A stretch of 64,000 nucleotides of DNA from an uncultured Bacteroidia bacterium. Lineage in GTDB: Bacteria; Bacteroidota; Bacteroidia; Bacteroidales; F082. A model generated the notes under the pieces. It made no database searches, was not told the DNA's origin, and saw only the letters and a list, made by a program, of their open reading frames with translations. Of the stretch, positions 1 to 7,748 are shown one piece after another (positions within the stretch are counted from its first letter, which is position 1; every line of letters starts with the position of its first letter). The translations under genes and the position numbers were made by a program. Where the stretch lies: NCBI GenBank assembly GCA_902799345.1, contig CADBZW010000008.1, positions 1-64,000 of the forward strand. Direction: 5' to 3'.

Positions 1-22
1 GAATCAAGTTAAGACTAAAAGG

Positions 23-51
23 AAAGAGTCCGGTGCAATACCGAACTCTTT
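23..51. terminator. Hairpin, probable terminator at the left edge
   Basis: A 7-bp stem AAAGAGT/ACTCTTT (23-29 with 45-51) is continued by CGGT/ACCG (31-34 with 40-43) after one C-A mismatch, closing a 5-nt loop. There is no strong T tract on either side. It could end a gene entering from the left, or the metalloprotease transcribed leftward from 1008. Given the IS-like end just to its right, it may be the terminator after an IS3-type orfB lying off the window. Confidence 0.45.
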
Positions 52-71
52 ACCTTGATAATTAATGTTTA

Positions 72-98
72 ACCGTCCAACTTCTGGGGGTCACATCA
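72..98. mobile_element. Possible IS3-family (IS150-like) terminal inverted repeat
   Basis: Read on the minus strand, the stretch begins TGTGACCCCCAGAAGTTGG and continues ACGGTTAAAC. This resembles the TG...ACCCC...AGTTGGAC ends of IS150-group IS3 elements as I remember them. If so, the element extends leftward out of the window and its outer edge is near 95-98. No target duplication can be verified because only one end is visible, and no transposase coding sequence is present. Confidence 0.4.
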
Positions 99-138
99 AA
101 CTGATTTGACGCTTTTTTCTTTTGTCTTTTTTTGTCCT

Positions 139-1008
139 TTACAGGTCGCTATAAGCGGGTGAGAAGGTGTCGCCTTGCGAGACATCGCCTGTGTAGAGGC
201 CTTTCTTCAGCCAACGCGAGCGCTGGGCGCTAGTGCCATGGTTGAAGGTCTCAGGCATGGTACGGCCGTAAGCTTGCTTTTGCAGATAGTCGTCACCGAT
301 CTTAGCTGCGGCGTTGAGCGCCTCTTCGATGTCGCCATCCTCCAACGAGCCAAACATCTTGTTGTCGTTGTAGGCCCAAACGCCTGCGAAGAAGTCAGCC
401 TGAAGCTCGAGACGCACACTGATTTCGTTAGACTGTTTGGTGTCACGACCATATTTAGCCATTTGCTGATGCGCCTGGCCCAGGATACCCAGTTCGTTCT
501 GCACGTGGTGGCCTACCTCGTGAGCGATAACGTAGGCGTAAGCAAAGTCGCCGTCGGCACCGATTTGTTTCTTCATGCTCTTAAAGAACTCTAAGTCGAG
601 ATACACCGTTTCGTCGGCAGAGCAATAGAATGGTCCACTGGCAGACGTGGCATTACCGCAGCCCGAACTGACAGCGTCGCTAAAGATAACCATCTTAGGC
701 GCGTTGTAGGTACGACCCATCTTCTTGAACTCTTTGTCCCATACATCTTCCGTGCCGGCGAGGATACGCTTGCAGAAGGTCATCAGTTCCTGATCAACCT
801 GACTGTAGTCGGTGCCGTCGTCAACGTATTCCGTTTGGGTTTGTGTGCCACCCATCTGTTCCATGACCTGGCTTGGATCGCCACCCAGGAAGCTGATCAA
901 TAAATAAATAATGATACCGCCGAGACCGATGCCTCCGGCAGCTGCTACTGTTTTCTTCCCTCTGCGGTCTTCCACATTGGTACTTTCTCTACGTCCTTCT
1001 AGTCTCAT
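139..1008 (-). CDS. YpfJ-like neutral zinc metallopeptidase
   Basis: This 289-residue protein has a short basic N-terminus, one hydrophobic segment (about residues 21-42) and a zinc-dependent peptidase domain. The HEVGH motif is at 163-167, and the downstream ELQAD motif (201-205) supplies the third metal ligand, as in the YpfJ/neutral zinc metallopeptidase family. The domain is predicted to face the periplasm, anchored by the N-terminal helix. Substrates for this family are not established. The gene is monocistronic and reads toward the left edge; a -7 box lies 30 nt upstream of the ATG. Length and motifs match the family, so function class is firm and physiological role unknown. Confidence 0.93.
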   Translation of the reverse strand: MRLEGRRESTNVEDRRGKKTVAAAGGIGLGGIIIYLLISFLGGDPSQVMEQMGGTQTQTEYVDDGTDYSQVDQELMTFCKRILAGTEDVWDKEFKKMGRTYNAPKMVIFSDAVSSGCGNATSASGPFYCSADETVYLDLEFFKSMKKQIGADGDFAYAYVIAHEVGHHVQNELGILGQAHQQMAKYGRDTKQSNEISVRLELQADFFAGVWAYNDNKMFGSLEDGDIEEALNAAAKIGDDYLQKQAYGRTMPETFNHGTSAQRSRWLKKGLYTGDVSQGDTFSPAYSDL

Positions 1009-1037
1009 GATGAATTGATTTTAAGAATTGTTGAATG

Positions 1038-1045
1038 CAAAAATA
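1038..1045 (-). promoter_or_regulatory. -7 promoter box for the YpfJ-like gene
   Basis: TATTTTTG on the minus strand matches the Bacteroidota -7 consensus TAnnTTTG and lies 29 nt upstream of the start codon at 1008. Confidence 0.6.
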
Positions 1046-1086
1046 GAGAAAAAAGTAAAAAACCATTCATTTTTTCAAAAAAACCG

Positions 1087-1094
1087 TACTTTTG
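1087..1094 (+). promoter_or_regulatory. -7 promoter box before the small gene and 5'-nucleotidase
   Basis: TACTTTTG matches TAnnTTTG exactly. It sits 49 nt before the start at 1144 and probably drives the 64-residue gene together with the following nucleotidase gene. Confidence 0.6.
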
Positions 1095-1143
1095 CTACGT
1101 TGAAACTATAACTAACAATTAATAACTTCAAACTACAACTAAT

Positions 1144-1338
1144 ATGAAAGCATTCGTCAACGACACAGAAGTGCGCACCTACTACGGCGCCAAGGTAAAA
1201 TCAGTAGTGCTGGCCTACTGCCGCGCAAACAACCTGCCTCTCCGTCTCGAAGGCATTACAGTGAAAGACGCCTATGGCAACATCGTCGACCTCGATGGTG
1301 CTTTACGAGCCAATTCAAGAATCTACGTTAAATTTTGA
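1144..1338 (+). CDS. Small hypothetical protein, 64 residues
   Basis: I do not recognise the family. The protein begins MKAFVNDTEVRTYYGAKVK and ends in ANSRIYVKF; the alternation of short strands around one helix (about 19-30) is compatible with a beta-grasp fold like ThiS or MoaD, but the C-terminal Gly-Gly of those carriers is missing. It has no signal peptide or cysteine pair. A good -7 box precedes it, and its TGA overlaps a potential TTG start of the next gene, whose better ATG is 5 nt downstream, so the two genes are almost certainly co-transcribed. The codon pattern and tight spacing support it as a real gene; its role is unknown. Confidence 0.7.
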   Translation: MKAFVNDTEVRTYYGAKVKSVVLAYCRANNLPLRLEGITVKDAYGNIVDLDGALRANSRIYVKF

Positions 1339-1343
1339 AAGCC

Positions 1344-2777
1344 ATGAAAACATTCGCCAAACTAACCTTGATGGCCTGTGCTGCCATCCTGCTCATCACG
1401 GCATGCCAACCGAAGCCGAAAGAGCAAAAACTGTATATCGTTTCGACCAACGACATGCACGCCAACATCGACAACTTCCCGCAGTTTGCCGCCTTGATGG
1501 ACAGCCTGCGCAGTGTCCACCCTGACCTGCTGCTCTTTGGTGCTGGCGACAACCGCTCGGGCAACCCCGTCAACGACCGTTATGCCGAACCTTGCAAACC
1601 CATGTATGATCTGATGAACAAGGTAGGCTTCGACCTCTCCACTTTCGGCAACCACGAATGGGACGGCGGCCCCGACGGGCTACGTAAAGTCTTAGGTTGG
1701 GCTAACTTCCCCTTTGTAAGCGCCAACGTCACCTTCGACGACACCTTGCAGATGCCCAACCATCACCCTTATGTCATCTTTGAACGCGATGGCTTGAAGC
1801 TGGGCGTCATCGGCGGCATACAACTGGGACCCAACGGCCTGCCCGACTCACACCCGAAAAACTGCGTCGGTTCCCATTTTAAGCCCATCACCGAAGTGTT
1901 GCCCGAATATATCAACGAACTGAGCGACTGCAACGCCATCTTCCTCCTCTCCCACTGCGGCTATGAAGACGACCGTGAAACGGCGGAGCAATTCCCGCAG
2001 CTGGCAGCCATCTTCGGCGGCCACACCCACACCCGCGTGGCCGAGAAGCAACTCGTCAACGGCGTGATGGTCACCCAAGCCGAGGCCAAGGTCAAGTATG
2101 TGACCTTGAGCACCTTTACCTTCCTCGATGGCAAGCTGGTCGACAAAGACATGCAACTGCTTTCCATCAAAGAGTTTCCGAAACGCAATGCTGAGGTGCA
2201 AGCCATGGTCGACGAATACAATAGCAACGAATACTTCCGCACCGTGGTCACCAACAACCTCACGCCTATTGAGAGCTACGAATCATTGGGTTGCCTGATG
2301 ACCGATGCCATCCGCAAAATCAGCGGTGCCGACATAGCATTCCAAAACCCGGGCGGTGTGCGATTCGACACCCTCTCGGCCCGTCCCGTGACGCTGAAGG
2401 ACATCTTCGCCCTCGACCCCTTCGACAACGAAATCATCGCCTTCTCGCTTAGCGGACAGGAAATCCTCAACCTGATGAAGTCATGCTTCGTCACCGACGG
2501 AGGTCCCATCTACTGCTCCGGCTGCACCTATACTTATAAGGTGGACGACAATGGCGAGATGACCGACATCAACGTGAAGCTTGAAAACGGCAAGCCTTTG
2601 GACCTCAACGCCAAATACAACGTTGTGATGAACAGCTACATGTCGACCGTGTTCGACTATGAACACGAGGATGAAGGCCAAAGCACCTTCCGCAGCTCCA
2701 ATGAGATGATGCTGGAATACCTGTCGCATTGTCCTACTATTGACTATGGGAAGACCTCCCGTGTGACCGAGAAATAA
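1344..2777 (+). CDS. 5'-nucleotidase/UDP-sugar hydrolase-type lipoprotein (UshA-like)
   Basis: This 477-residue protein starts with a lipoprotein signal (LLITAC, lipid-modified Cys21). A calcineurin-like metallophosphatase domain follows, with metal-binding motifs NDMH near 36, GAGDN, GNHEWD, an SHCG segment and GGHTH. The C-terminal half (about 290-470) is the 5'-nucleotidase specificity domain with the nucleobase-binding region around QNPGGVRF. Such enzymes hydrolyse extracellular nucleotides to nucleosides at the cell envelope. Here catalytic and C-terminal domains are in one chain; from memory, many Bacteroides carry them as two genes. ATG at 1344 is preferred because it gives a clean signal peptide; a TTG at 1335 overlapping the previous stop is possible. 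Confidence 0.92.
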   Translation: MKTFAKLTLMACAAILLITACQPKPKEQKLYIVSTNDMHANIDNFPQFAALMDSLRSVHPDLLLFGAGDNRSGNPVNDRYAEPCKPMYDLMNKVGFDLSTFGNHEWDGGPDGLRKVLGWANFPFVSANVTFDDTLQMPNHHPYVIFERDGLKLGVIGGIQLGPNGLPDSHPKNCVGSHFKPITEVLPEYINELSDCNAIFLLSHCGYEDDRETAEQFPQLAAIFGGHTHTRVAEKQLVNGVMVTQAEAKVKYVTLSTFTFLDGKLVDKDMQLLSIKEFPKRNAEVQAMVDEYNSNEYFRTVVTNNLTPIESYESLGCLMTDAIRKISGADIAFQNPGGVRFDTLSARPVTLKDIFALDPFDNEIIAFSLSGQEILNLMKSCFVTDGGPIYCSGCTYTYKVDDNGEMTDINVKLENGKPLDLNAKYNVVMNSYMSTVFDYEHEDEGQSTFRSSNEMMLEYLSHCPTIDYGKTSRVTEK

Positions 2778-2802
2778 TAGGTTCTCTTTGGGAATGGACT
2801 GT

Positions 2803-2873
2803 GTAGGGCTGTCGTATCACGGCAGCCGCTTGAAATCGAAAAACAAGCGGCTGCCACGATGTGACAGCCCTAC
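2803..2873. repeat. Long imperfect intergenic palindrome
   Basis: Arms of 30 nt (2803-2832 and 2844-2873) begin GTAGGGCTGTC and end GACAGCCCTAC, pair at about 26 of 30 positions, and enclose an 11-nt A-rich loop. It lies between two genes on the same strand. There is no T tract, so it looks more like a dispersed palindromic (REP-like) unit than a plain terminator, although it could attenuate or stabilise transcripts. Confidence 0.75.
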
Positions 2874-2964
2874 GATCATATAGGAATATTTTTTGGCACG
2901 GTTTTGGTAGTTGTGAAGGGTGAACACTAAAAGTAAATGTCAAACCCTTAAAACAATCGCAACT

Positions 2965-4140
2965 ATGAAAGCCAAGAACATCCTGATGACCCTCCTGCTG
3001 GCAGTAGGAGCCATCGCAGCAAAAGCAAGTGGTTATCCACCTGAACTCGCCTTGGTATCACAGCCGGTGATGGTGTACAACCACAGCTCAATCACGGTCT
3101 ACTACGACGTGGAGAACATTGGAGACTACACCTATAGGGGTGACGTCTACATCTTCCTTGAGCCCGACTTCGGCTACTACTACGCCAAGAAGTACGTCAA
3201 GGTCTATCCTGGTCGCATCAAGAGAATCGCTGTCGACATCCCTGCCTACAGCTTCGACATGCGCCGCACATTCACCATCATGCCTTACTACGAAGTGGGC
3301 CGCGAGCTCTACAGCTTCACCACCTTCGAGTACTTCGAGCCTGTCCGCTTCCACTGGTACGGGCCGCGTACTGAACCTTGGGTGGTGATCCACATCGGAC
3401 CTCGTCCGAGCTACTACCACCGTCCGGGCAGCTACCGCTACTACTACGACGGCTTCCGCCCGCCGATGCACGCCCACGGCCCTGGAATGCCTCCTCCGAT
3501 GGATCCGATGCACCACACCTACGGCTACCACTACAGCATCGGGGGCTATCCTGCCACCCACCCCGAGTGGAGCAGCCACAACGAGATGCCCAAGCCCAGC
3601 AACAACGCAGCACCCAGTGCAACGGTGAGACCGAATGGCCCTGTAGGCAGCATGAGCTCAGGCAGCGGAGGCACAGCAAGCCCCGGCAACCGCCCGAGCA
3701 CCGACAGCCGCCCCGCTGGTAGCAGCAGCGGAAGCGTCAGCCGCCCCAGCAGCAACGGCTCAGCCAGCGGTTCGGCCAGCCGCCCCAGCAGCAGCTCACG
3801 CCCCAGCAGCTCAAGCAATGTAAGTGGCTCAAGCACCCGTCCTGCAACCAACGGCAATGTGAGCCGCCCGAGCAGCAACAACAGCTCACGTCCTAGCGGC
3901 ACCAGCTCGAGCAGCAGCGTCAGCCGCCCCAGCAGCAGCACCTCACGCCCGAGTGGCAACAGCAGCTCAAGCAGCGTGAGCGGTTCCAGCAGCCGCACGA
4001 GCAACAGCTCAAGCGCCAGAACCAGCAGCTCCAGCAGCTCAACCCGCAGCAGCGGTACCAGCTCCACCAGAAGCTCAAGCTCCTCAAGCAGCAGCCGCAG
4101 CGGTTCCTCGGCAGGCTCAGCCAGCAGCGGACGCAGATAA
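2965..4140 (+). CDS. Secreted protein with long Ser-rich low-complexity tail
   Basis: This is a 391-residue product starting at ATG 2965, which gives a typical signal peptide (MKAKNILMTLLLAVG, cleavage after the AKASG region). Residues about 25-125 form a Tyr- and Phe-rich domain with probable beta strands, followed by a Tyr/Pro/His-rich linker (about 130-190). The last 160 residues are almost entirely Ser, Arg, Pro, Gly and Asn in SRPSSS-like units. Upstream in-frame GTG codons exist but would bury the signal peptide. The family is not recognised. The tail resembles surface or wall-spanning linkers, or a flexible glycosylated segment. A strong terminator follows at 4160. Confidence 0.8.
   Translation: MKAKNILMTLLLAVGAIAAKASGYPPELALVSQPVMVYNHSSITVYYDVENIGDYTYRGDVYIFLEPDFGYYYAKKYVKVYPGRIKRIAVDIPAYSFDMRRTFTIMPYYEVGRELYSFTTFEYFEPVRFHWYGPRTEPWVVIHIGPRPSYYHRPGSYRYYYDGFRPPMHAHGPGMPPPMDPMHHTYGYHYSIGGYPATHPEWSSHNEMPKPSNNAAPSATVRPNGPVGSMSSGSGGTASPGNRPSTDSRPAGSSSGSVSRPSSNGSASGSASRPSSSSRPSSSSNVSGSSTRPATNGNVSRPSSNNSSRPSGTSSSSSVSRPSSSTSRPSGNSSSSSVSGSSSRTSNSSSARTSSSSSSTRSSGTSSTRSSSSSSSSRSGSSAGSASSGRR
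3640..4137 (+). repeat. Degenerate AGC-rich repeat encoding Ser/Arg/Pro tail
   Basis: The stretch is dominated by AGC, AGCAGC and CGCCCCAGC codons, making an imperfect microsatellite-like array. This composition also generates a long Leu-rich antisense frame that is an artefact. Such arrays can expand or contract by slippage in multiples of three. Confidence 0.8.
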
Positions 4141-4159
4141 GACAAAAAACAATAAAAAC

Positions 4160-4191
4160 GAGGGCGGCCTTAGGGTCGCCCTCAATTTTTT
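4160..4191 (+). terminator. Rho-independent terminator after the Ser-rich gene
   Basis: Perfect 7-bp GC-rich stem GAGGGCG/CGCCCTC (4160-4166 with 4177-4183) followed by AATTTTTT. It sits 20 nt after the stop at 4140. Confidence 0.9.
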
Positions 4192-4193
4192 AC

Positions 4194-4201
4194 TACCTTT
4201 G
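4194..4201 (+). promoter_or_regulatory. -7 promoter box for upp
   Basis: TACCTTTG matches TAnnTTTG and lies directly after the preceding terminator, 18 nt before the GTG start chosen for upp, implying a very short leader. Confidence 0.65.
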
Positions 4202-4219
4202 CGACAAAACTTTCAAGCC

Positions 4220-4882
4220 GTGAGAATCATCAACTTCGCTGACAGCAACAGCATCATCAACCAGTATGTGGCTGAGCTGAGAGACATCCGTGTCCAAAAC
4301 GACCGCAACACCTTCCGCCACAACCTGCAACGCATCGGCCAGATGATGGCCTACGAGGTGAGCAAGACCTTGAACTACTCGGAAAAGCAAATTCAAACGC
4401 CACTGGCCGCAGCCAAAGCCAACACGCCCGACGACGAAGTGGTGCTCGCCACCGTGTTTCGGGCGGGCTTGCCTTTCCATCAAGGTTTCTTGGACGTGTT
4501 CGACCATGCAGGCAACGCCTTTGTGTCGGCCTATCGTTATTATCTCGACGAGAAGCATGAAAACGTAGGTATCAAAGTGGAGTATCTTGCCGCCCCCGAC
4601 TTGACGGACAAGACCCTAATCATCGCTGACCCGATGCTGGCTACGGGCGGTAGTCTCGAACTGGCCTACCAAGCCCTCTGCACCAAAGGCATCCCGAGGC
4701 ATTTGCACCTTTGTTGCGTCATCGCCGCACAAGCCGGCATCGACAATTTATTGAAATTATTCAAGCCTTTGGACAATGTCACTTTGTGGTGTGCCGCCAT
4801 CGACCCCGTCCTAAATGAGCACAAGTACATCGTCCCGGGTCTTGGCGATGCGGGCGATTTGGCGTATGGCGATAAAATCTAA
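4220..4882 (+). CDS. upp: Uracil phosphoribosyltransferase
   Basis: The enzyme makes UMP from uracil and PRPP in pyrimidine salvage. The PRPP-binding loop is clear (IIADPMLATGGS, about residues 133-144), and the N-terminal AELRD segment is typical. With the GTG at 4220 the product is 220 residues, the normal length for the family. A TTG at 4199 lies inside the -7 promoter box and is therefore unlikely as start. The gene stands alone between a terminator and a palindromic repeat. Cytoplasmic; high confidence. Confidence 0.95.
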   Translation: MRIINFADSNSIINQYVAELRDIRVQNDRNTFRHNLQRIGQMMAYEVSKTLNYSEKQIQTPLAAAKANTPDDEVVLATVFRAGLPFHQGFLDVFDHAGNAFVSAYRYYLDEKHENVGIKVEYLAAPDLTDKTLIIADPMLATGGSLELAYQALCTKGIPRHLHLCCVIAAQAGIDNLLKLFKPLDNVTLWCAAIDPVLNEHKYIVPGLGDAGDLAYGDKI

Positions 4883-4893
4883 TGGTAAAAACC

Positions 4894-4923
4894 TGTAGAG
4901 ACGCGGCGCGCCACGTCTCTACA
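4894..4923. repeat. Dispersed palindrome, GTAGAGACG family, copy 1
   Basis: A 30-nt palindrome with outer stem TGTAGAGACG/CGTCTCTACA and a GC-rich centre. Three further copies share these arms in this window (21627, 38735, 48174). It lies between the convergent ends of upp and elbB, where it may also serve as a bidirectional terminator. Confidence 0.9.
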
Positions 4924-4925
4924 AA

Positions 4926-5591
4926 TCAATCCCGTTTTTCATCCAAGGTTTCAATGATAGCCCCAACCATGTTGTAGGCACCATCGTACACATCCTTTAT
5001 GGTTGCGTCGAGCATATAGGCAGGCGTGGTGAAGACCAACAGTTCGTTGTCGGCGCATACGTCGCCATGTTCGGTCTGCACATGGTAGGCACCCATAGCA
5101 CGGATGTTATCGGCATCGGGCGTGCCTTCGTTGCCTAGGGTGACACACACGCCAGGCAACAGTTTGGCGAACATCACCGGAGCGATGCACATGCCGCCGA
5201 GTGGCTTGCCGGCCTCGCGCGTCTCGACGATGGCACGAGCCACATCGGGCTGCACCTCCATGTCGGCGCCTTTGAAGGCATAATTGCACAGGTTTTTGGC
5301 TGCGCCAAATCCGCCACTGAAAAGCAGGCCGTCATAGTCTTCGGCCTTATAGTCCTCAATGGGCAAGATATTCCCACGAGCGATGCGAGCCGCCTCGGTG
5401 AGGATGTTGCGCTCCTCCTTGACGGCCTCACCAGTCAGGTGGTTGACGACATCATGTTGCGAACGACTTGGGGCAAAGCATTGGTATTCACAATGATGCT
5501 GACTGATGGAAAGCAACAAGGTAACGGCTTCGTGGATTTCGCTGCCGTCCTTATGACCGCAGCCTGAAAGAATTACTGCAAATTTTTTCAT
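4926..5591 (-). CDS. elbB: ElbB-type isoprenoid biosynthesis glyoxalase
   Basis: The 221-residue protein belongs to the DJ-1/PfpI superfamily. ElbB hallmarks are the N-terminal VILSGCGHKDGSEI segment, the FSGGFGAAKNL loop and GGMCIAP holding the nucleophilic cysteine (about residue 136). ElbB proteins have been linked to isoprenoid production and show glyoxalase-like activity; the natural substrate is not settled. The next gene on this strand (hydratase, 6395-5607) ends 15 nt upstream of its start, so both are probably one transcript. Cytoplasmic. Confidence 0.93.
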   Translation of the reverse strand: MKKFAVILSGCGHKDGSEIHEAVTLLLSISQHHCEYQCFAPSRSQHDVVNHLTGEAVKEERNILTEAARIARGNILPIEDYKAEDYDGLLFSGGFGAAKNLCNYAFKGADMEVQPDVARAIVETREAGKPLGGMCIAPVMFAKLLPGVCVTLGNEGTPDADNIRAMGAYHVQTEHGDVCADNELLVFTTPAYMLDATIKDVYDGAYNMVGAIIETLDEKRD

Positions 5592-5606
5592 GATATGTTG
5601 ATTTGA

Positions 5607-6395
5607 TTATTTATCCCATTCAGGTTTCCTTTTCTCGAAAAATGCCGCCATGCCTTCTTGGCCAGCCTTGGAGATGCGTTGGTTGGCGATGGCCATTGAG
5701 GTCTGCATAAAAACGGGGTTGAAGCGGTCGTCGGTACAAGTCACCATGCGGAGCAGGTTCTTGCACTCGGCGATGGCATCGGGCGAGGCGTGCATGAAAT
5801 GCTCGATATATTGCCGCTCGGTGTCGATCATCTCGGTCTCGCTGACGACGACATTCACCAAACGGAGATCCTTGGCCTCGTCGGCACTGAAGCGACGGCC
5901 CGTCAGCATGAGTTCCTTGGCCGCGGTGTTGCCGATTTTCTGCACCACAAAAGGCGAAATAGTGGCCGGCGTGATGCCCAAGCGTACCTCGGAGAAGGCG
6001 AACTTGGTCTCTTTTTCGGCAATCACGACGTCGGCGGCGGCGATGATGCCGTTGGCCCCGCCGATGCAGGCGCCATGCACGTCGACGATGACTGCCTTGT
6101 TGCAGAAATAGATGGTCTGGAATAGCTTGGAAAGTTTCTCGGCATCGGCGATGTTCTGGTTATAGCTATAGCCAGCCATGTCTTTCATATAGGCCAAGTC
6201 GGCGCCGGCACAGAAGCATTTTCCATTGCCTTTCAAGATGATGACGCGGATGTCGTCGCGGCTGTTGAGCCAGTCGAAGACCTCTGTCAGTTCACGAATC
6301 AACTCGGGGTTCAAGGCATTGCGCACCTCAGGTCGGTCGAGGTTGACCCAAGCCATGCTTTCACCTAATTGTATTTTTAAGGTTTGGAAATCCAT
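5607..6395 (-). CDS. Enoyl-CoA hydratase/isomerase family protein (crotonase fold)
   Basis: A 262-residue crotonase. The oxyanion-hole segment (GKCFCAGADLAYMKDM) and the GACIGGANG loop are present, followed by FSEVRLGITP containing the catalytic glutamate equivalent to crotonase Glu164. The position normally occupied by Glu144 (after GGG) is Gly here, as I recall for LiuC/methylglutaconyl-CoA hydratase-like members. The ATG at 6395 gives family length; an upstream extension to 6545 would add an unlikely tail over the promoter region. Probably acts on a branched or hydroxymethylglutaryl-type CoA ester, but the substrate cannot be told from sequence. Lies upstream of elbB on the same strand. 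Confidence 0.88.
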   Translation of the reverse strand: MDFQTLKIQLGESMAWVNLDRPEVRNALNPELIRELTEVFDWLNSRDDIRVIILKGNGKCFCAGADLAYMKDMAGYSYNQNIADAEKLSKLFQTIYFCNKAVIVDVHGACIGGANGIIAAADVVIAEKETKFAFSEVRLGITPATISPFVVQKIGNTAAKELMLTGRRFSADEAKDLRLVNVVVSETEMIDTERQYIEHFMHASPDAIAECKNLLRMVTCTDDRFNPVFMQTSMAIANQRISKAGQEGMAAFFEKRKPEWDK

Positions 6396-6560
6396 TATTA
6401 TGACGGGTTTTGAAATGCAATATTCGTGAAAAATTGCCAATCTGTCACAATCATTCCGCAAAAAATTCGTTTCTTTGCAGGCGGAACGGTTTTTGATGAC
6501 CGACCTGCCGTCCCCATAAATTGTCACAGGCACAAATAGGGACAAGCAAAACTGAATACA

Positions 6561-7019
6561 ATGGAAGACGACAACCTCAATAACGGACTCGACAATCTCT
6601 TGAACATGTTCAAGAAACTGATGGAGAATCAGGATCTTGATGCCATCCCAGGCATCAACGAAGAGCAGAAGGAACAGTTGAAGATGTTTCTCGAGGACTT
6701 CGATGAGCTGAAAGACGACATGAAGGTGGAGATCTACAAACTCGACCCCTTCACCAAGCAGATGGTGGGCATGGTCATGGGACAGTTGAATAACTTCACA
6801 GGAGAACAGACGCCTGGCATCAACTTAAACACTACACCTCAAGAGCCTCCCGTCAACAAGGAGAAACAGCTGACCGACATCCCGGGCACCACGGAGAACC
6901 TTGAAGCCCATCTGGCCGCCATCGACGAGCAGTTGCGCAAACCTGGCCTCACGGAGGAAGACATCAATCGGCTGCTAGACGAGCGAACGTCCATCACCAA
7001 TGAACTAGAAATGAAATAA
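6561..7019 (+). CDS. Acidic hypothetical protein, 152 residues
   Basis: No family is recognised. The protein is strongly acidic and helical, rich in Asp, Glu, Asn and Leu, with no signal peptide or membrane segment. Two helical halves (about 1-85 and 108-150, the latter with coiled-coil-like EAHLAAIDEQL) are separated by a Thr/Pro-rich linker. It sits 9 nt upstream of an outer-membrane barrel gene, so these are probably one operon with queG. A plausible weak -7 box is in the divergent region with the hydratase gene (around 6465-6475). Likely cytoplasmic. Confidence 0.72.
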   Translation: MEDDNLNNGLDNLLNMFKKLMENQDLDAIPGINEEQKEQLKMFLEDFDELKDDMKVEIYKLDPFTKQMVGMVMGQLNNFTGEQTPGINLNTTPQEPPVNKEKQLTDIPGTTENLEAHLAAIDEQLRKPGLTEEDINRLLDERTSITNELEMK

Positions 7020-7028
7020 ATAATAATA

Positions 7029-7748
7029 ATGAAAAAAGCACTTCTTACCCTCATCGCATTGATTATTTCGGCAACTTCTTTTGCCCAACTCATCGCCAAT
7101 AAGACCGACAAAAGGTTTACTTTGGGCTTCGATTTGTTCAACGACTTTCAACTCGCCCCCAGCGAGAATTGGGATGCACGCATGTTCAACCAAGGCTTCA
7201 GCTGGTTCCTCACCTACAACTTCCCCTTGGGCGAAAGCTCAAAACACACTGTCAGCATCGGAGCGGGTACGGCATCGCACAACTATTTCTCCTACAGCCG
7301 CATCCTGAATCCCTACACCAACGGCAACCTGGAACTCAAGCAGTACCGTGACGTGGAAGGCTTCAAACGATACAAGGTCAGCCTGACCTATGTCGAGGTG
7401 CCGTTGGAGCTGCGCTTCCGTATCAAGGACCAAGTGAAGGTGGGCCTTGGCTTTAAAGTGGGTGTGAGGATCGCCTCGAAGACCAAATTCGTCGGCCCAG
7501 ATGATGTGGCCACCATCACCAATGGCGAAAACACCCTCACACTTACGGATGACAGCGGCGTCACCATCCATGAGAAGCAATGCTACATCAGCAACGTGGA
7601 GCGCATGGCCTATTCCGCCACCATGCGCATCGGCTGGAAGTGGGTGAGTGTTTATGCCGCCTACCAGTTCAACCAGGTGTTTTCCACGGGTCACGAAGGC
7701 CCCACGTTCCATCCGCTGACGGTGGGTGTGTCGTTCTCGCCGTTCTGA
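7029..7748 (+). CDS. Outer-membrane beta-barrel protein (PorT-like)
   Basis: A 239-residue protein with a signal peptide (MKKALLTLIALIISATSFA, cut before Gln20). Alternating hydrophobic and aromatic strands follow throughout, and the C-terminus ends in VGVSFSPF with a terminal Phe, typical of outer-membrane barrels. It belongs to the broad Bacteroidota outer-membrane barrel group that includes PorT. It overlaps queG by 1 nt (TGATG), so translation may be coupled. The role is unknown; transport or envelope assembly are both possible. Confidence 0.78.
   Translation: MKKALLTLIALIISATSFAQLIANKTDKRFTLGFDLFNDFQLAPSENWDARMFNQGFSWFLTYNFPLGESSKHTVSIGAGTASHNYFSYSRILNPYTNGNLELKQYRDVEGFKRYKVSLTYVEVPLELRFRIKDQVKVGLGFKVGVRIASKTKFVGPDDVATITNGENTLTLTDDSGVTIHEKQCYISNVERMAYSATMRIGWKWVSVYAAYQFNQVFSTGHEGPTFHPLTVGVSFSPF

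Noticed and set aside
3546..4145. Leu-rich open frame of about 199 residues on the minus strand
   Set aside because: It is the complement of the AGC-rich Ser tail; composition is almost pure Leu/Glu/Pro and there is no start region or promoter.
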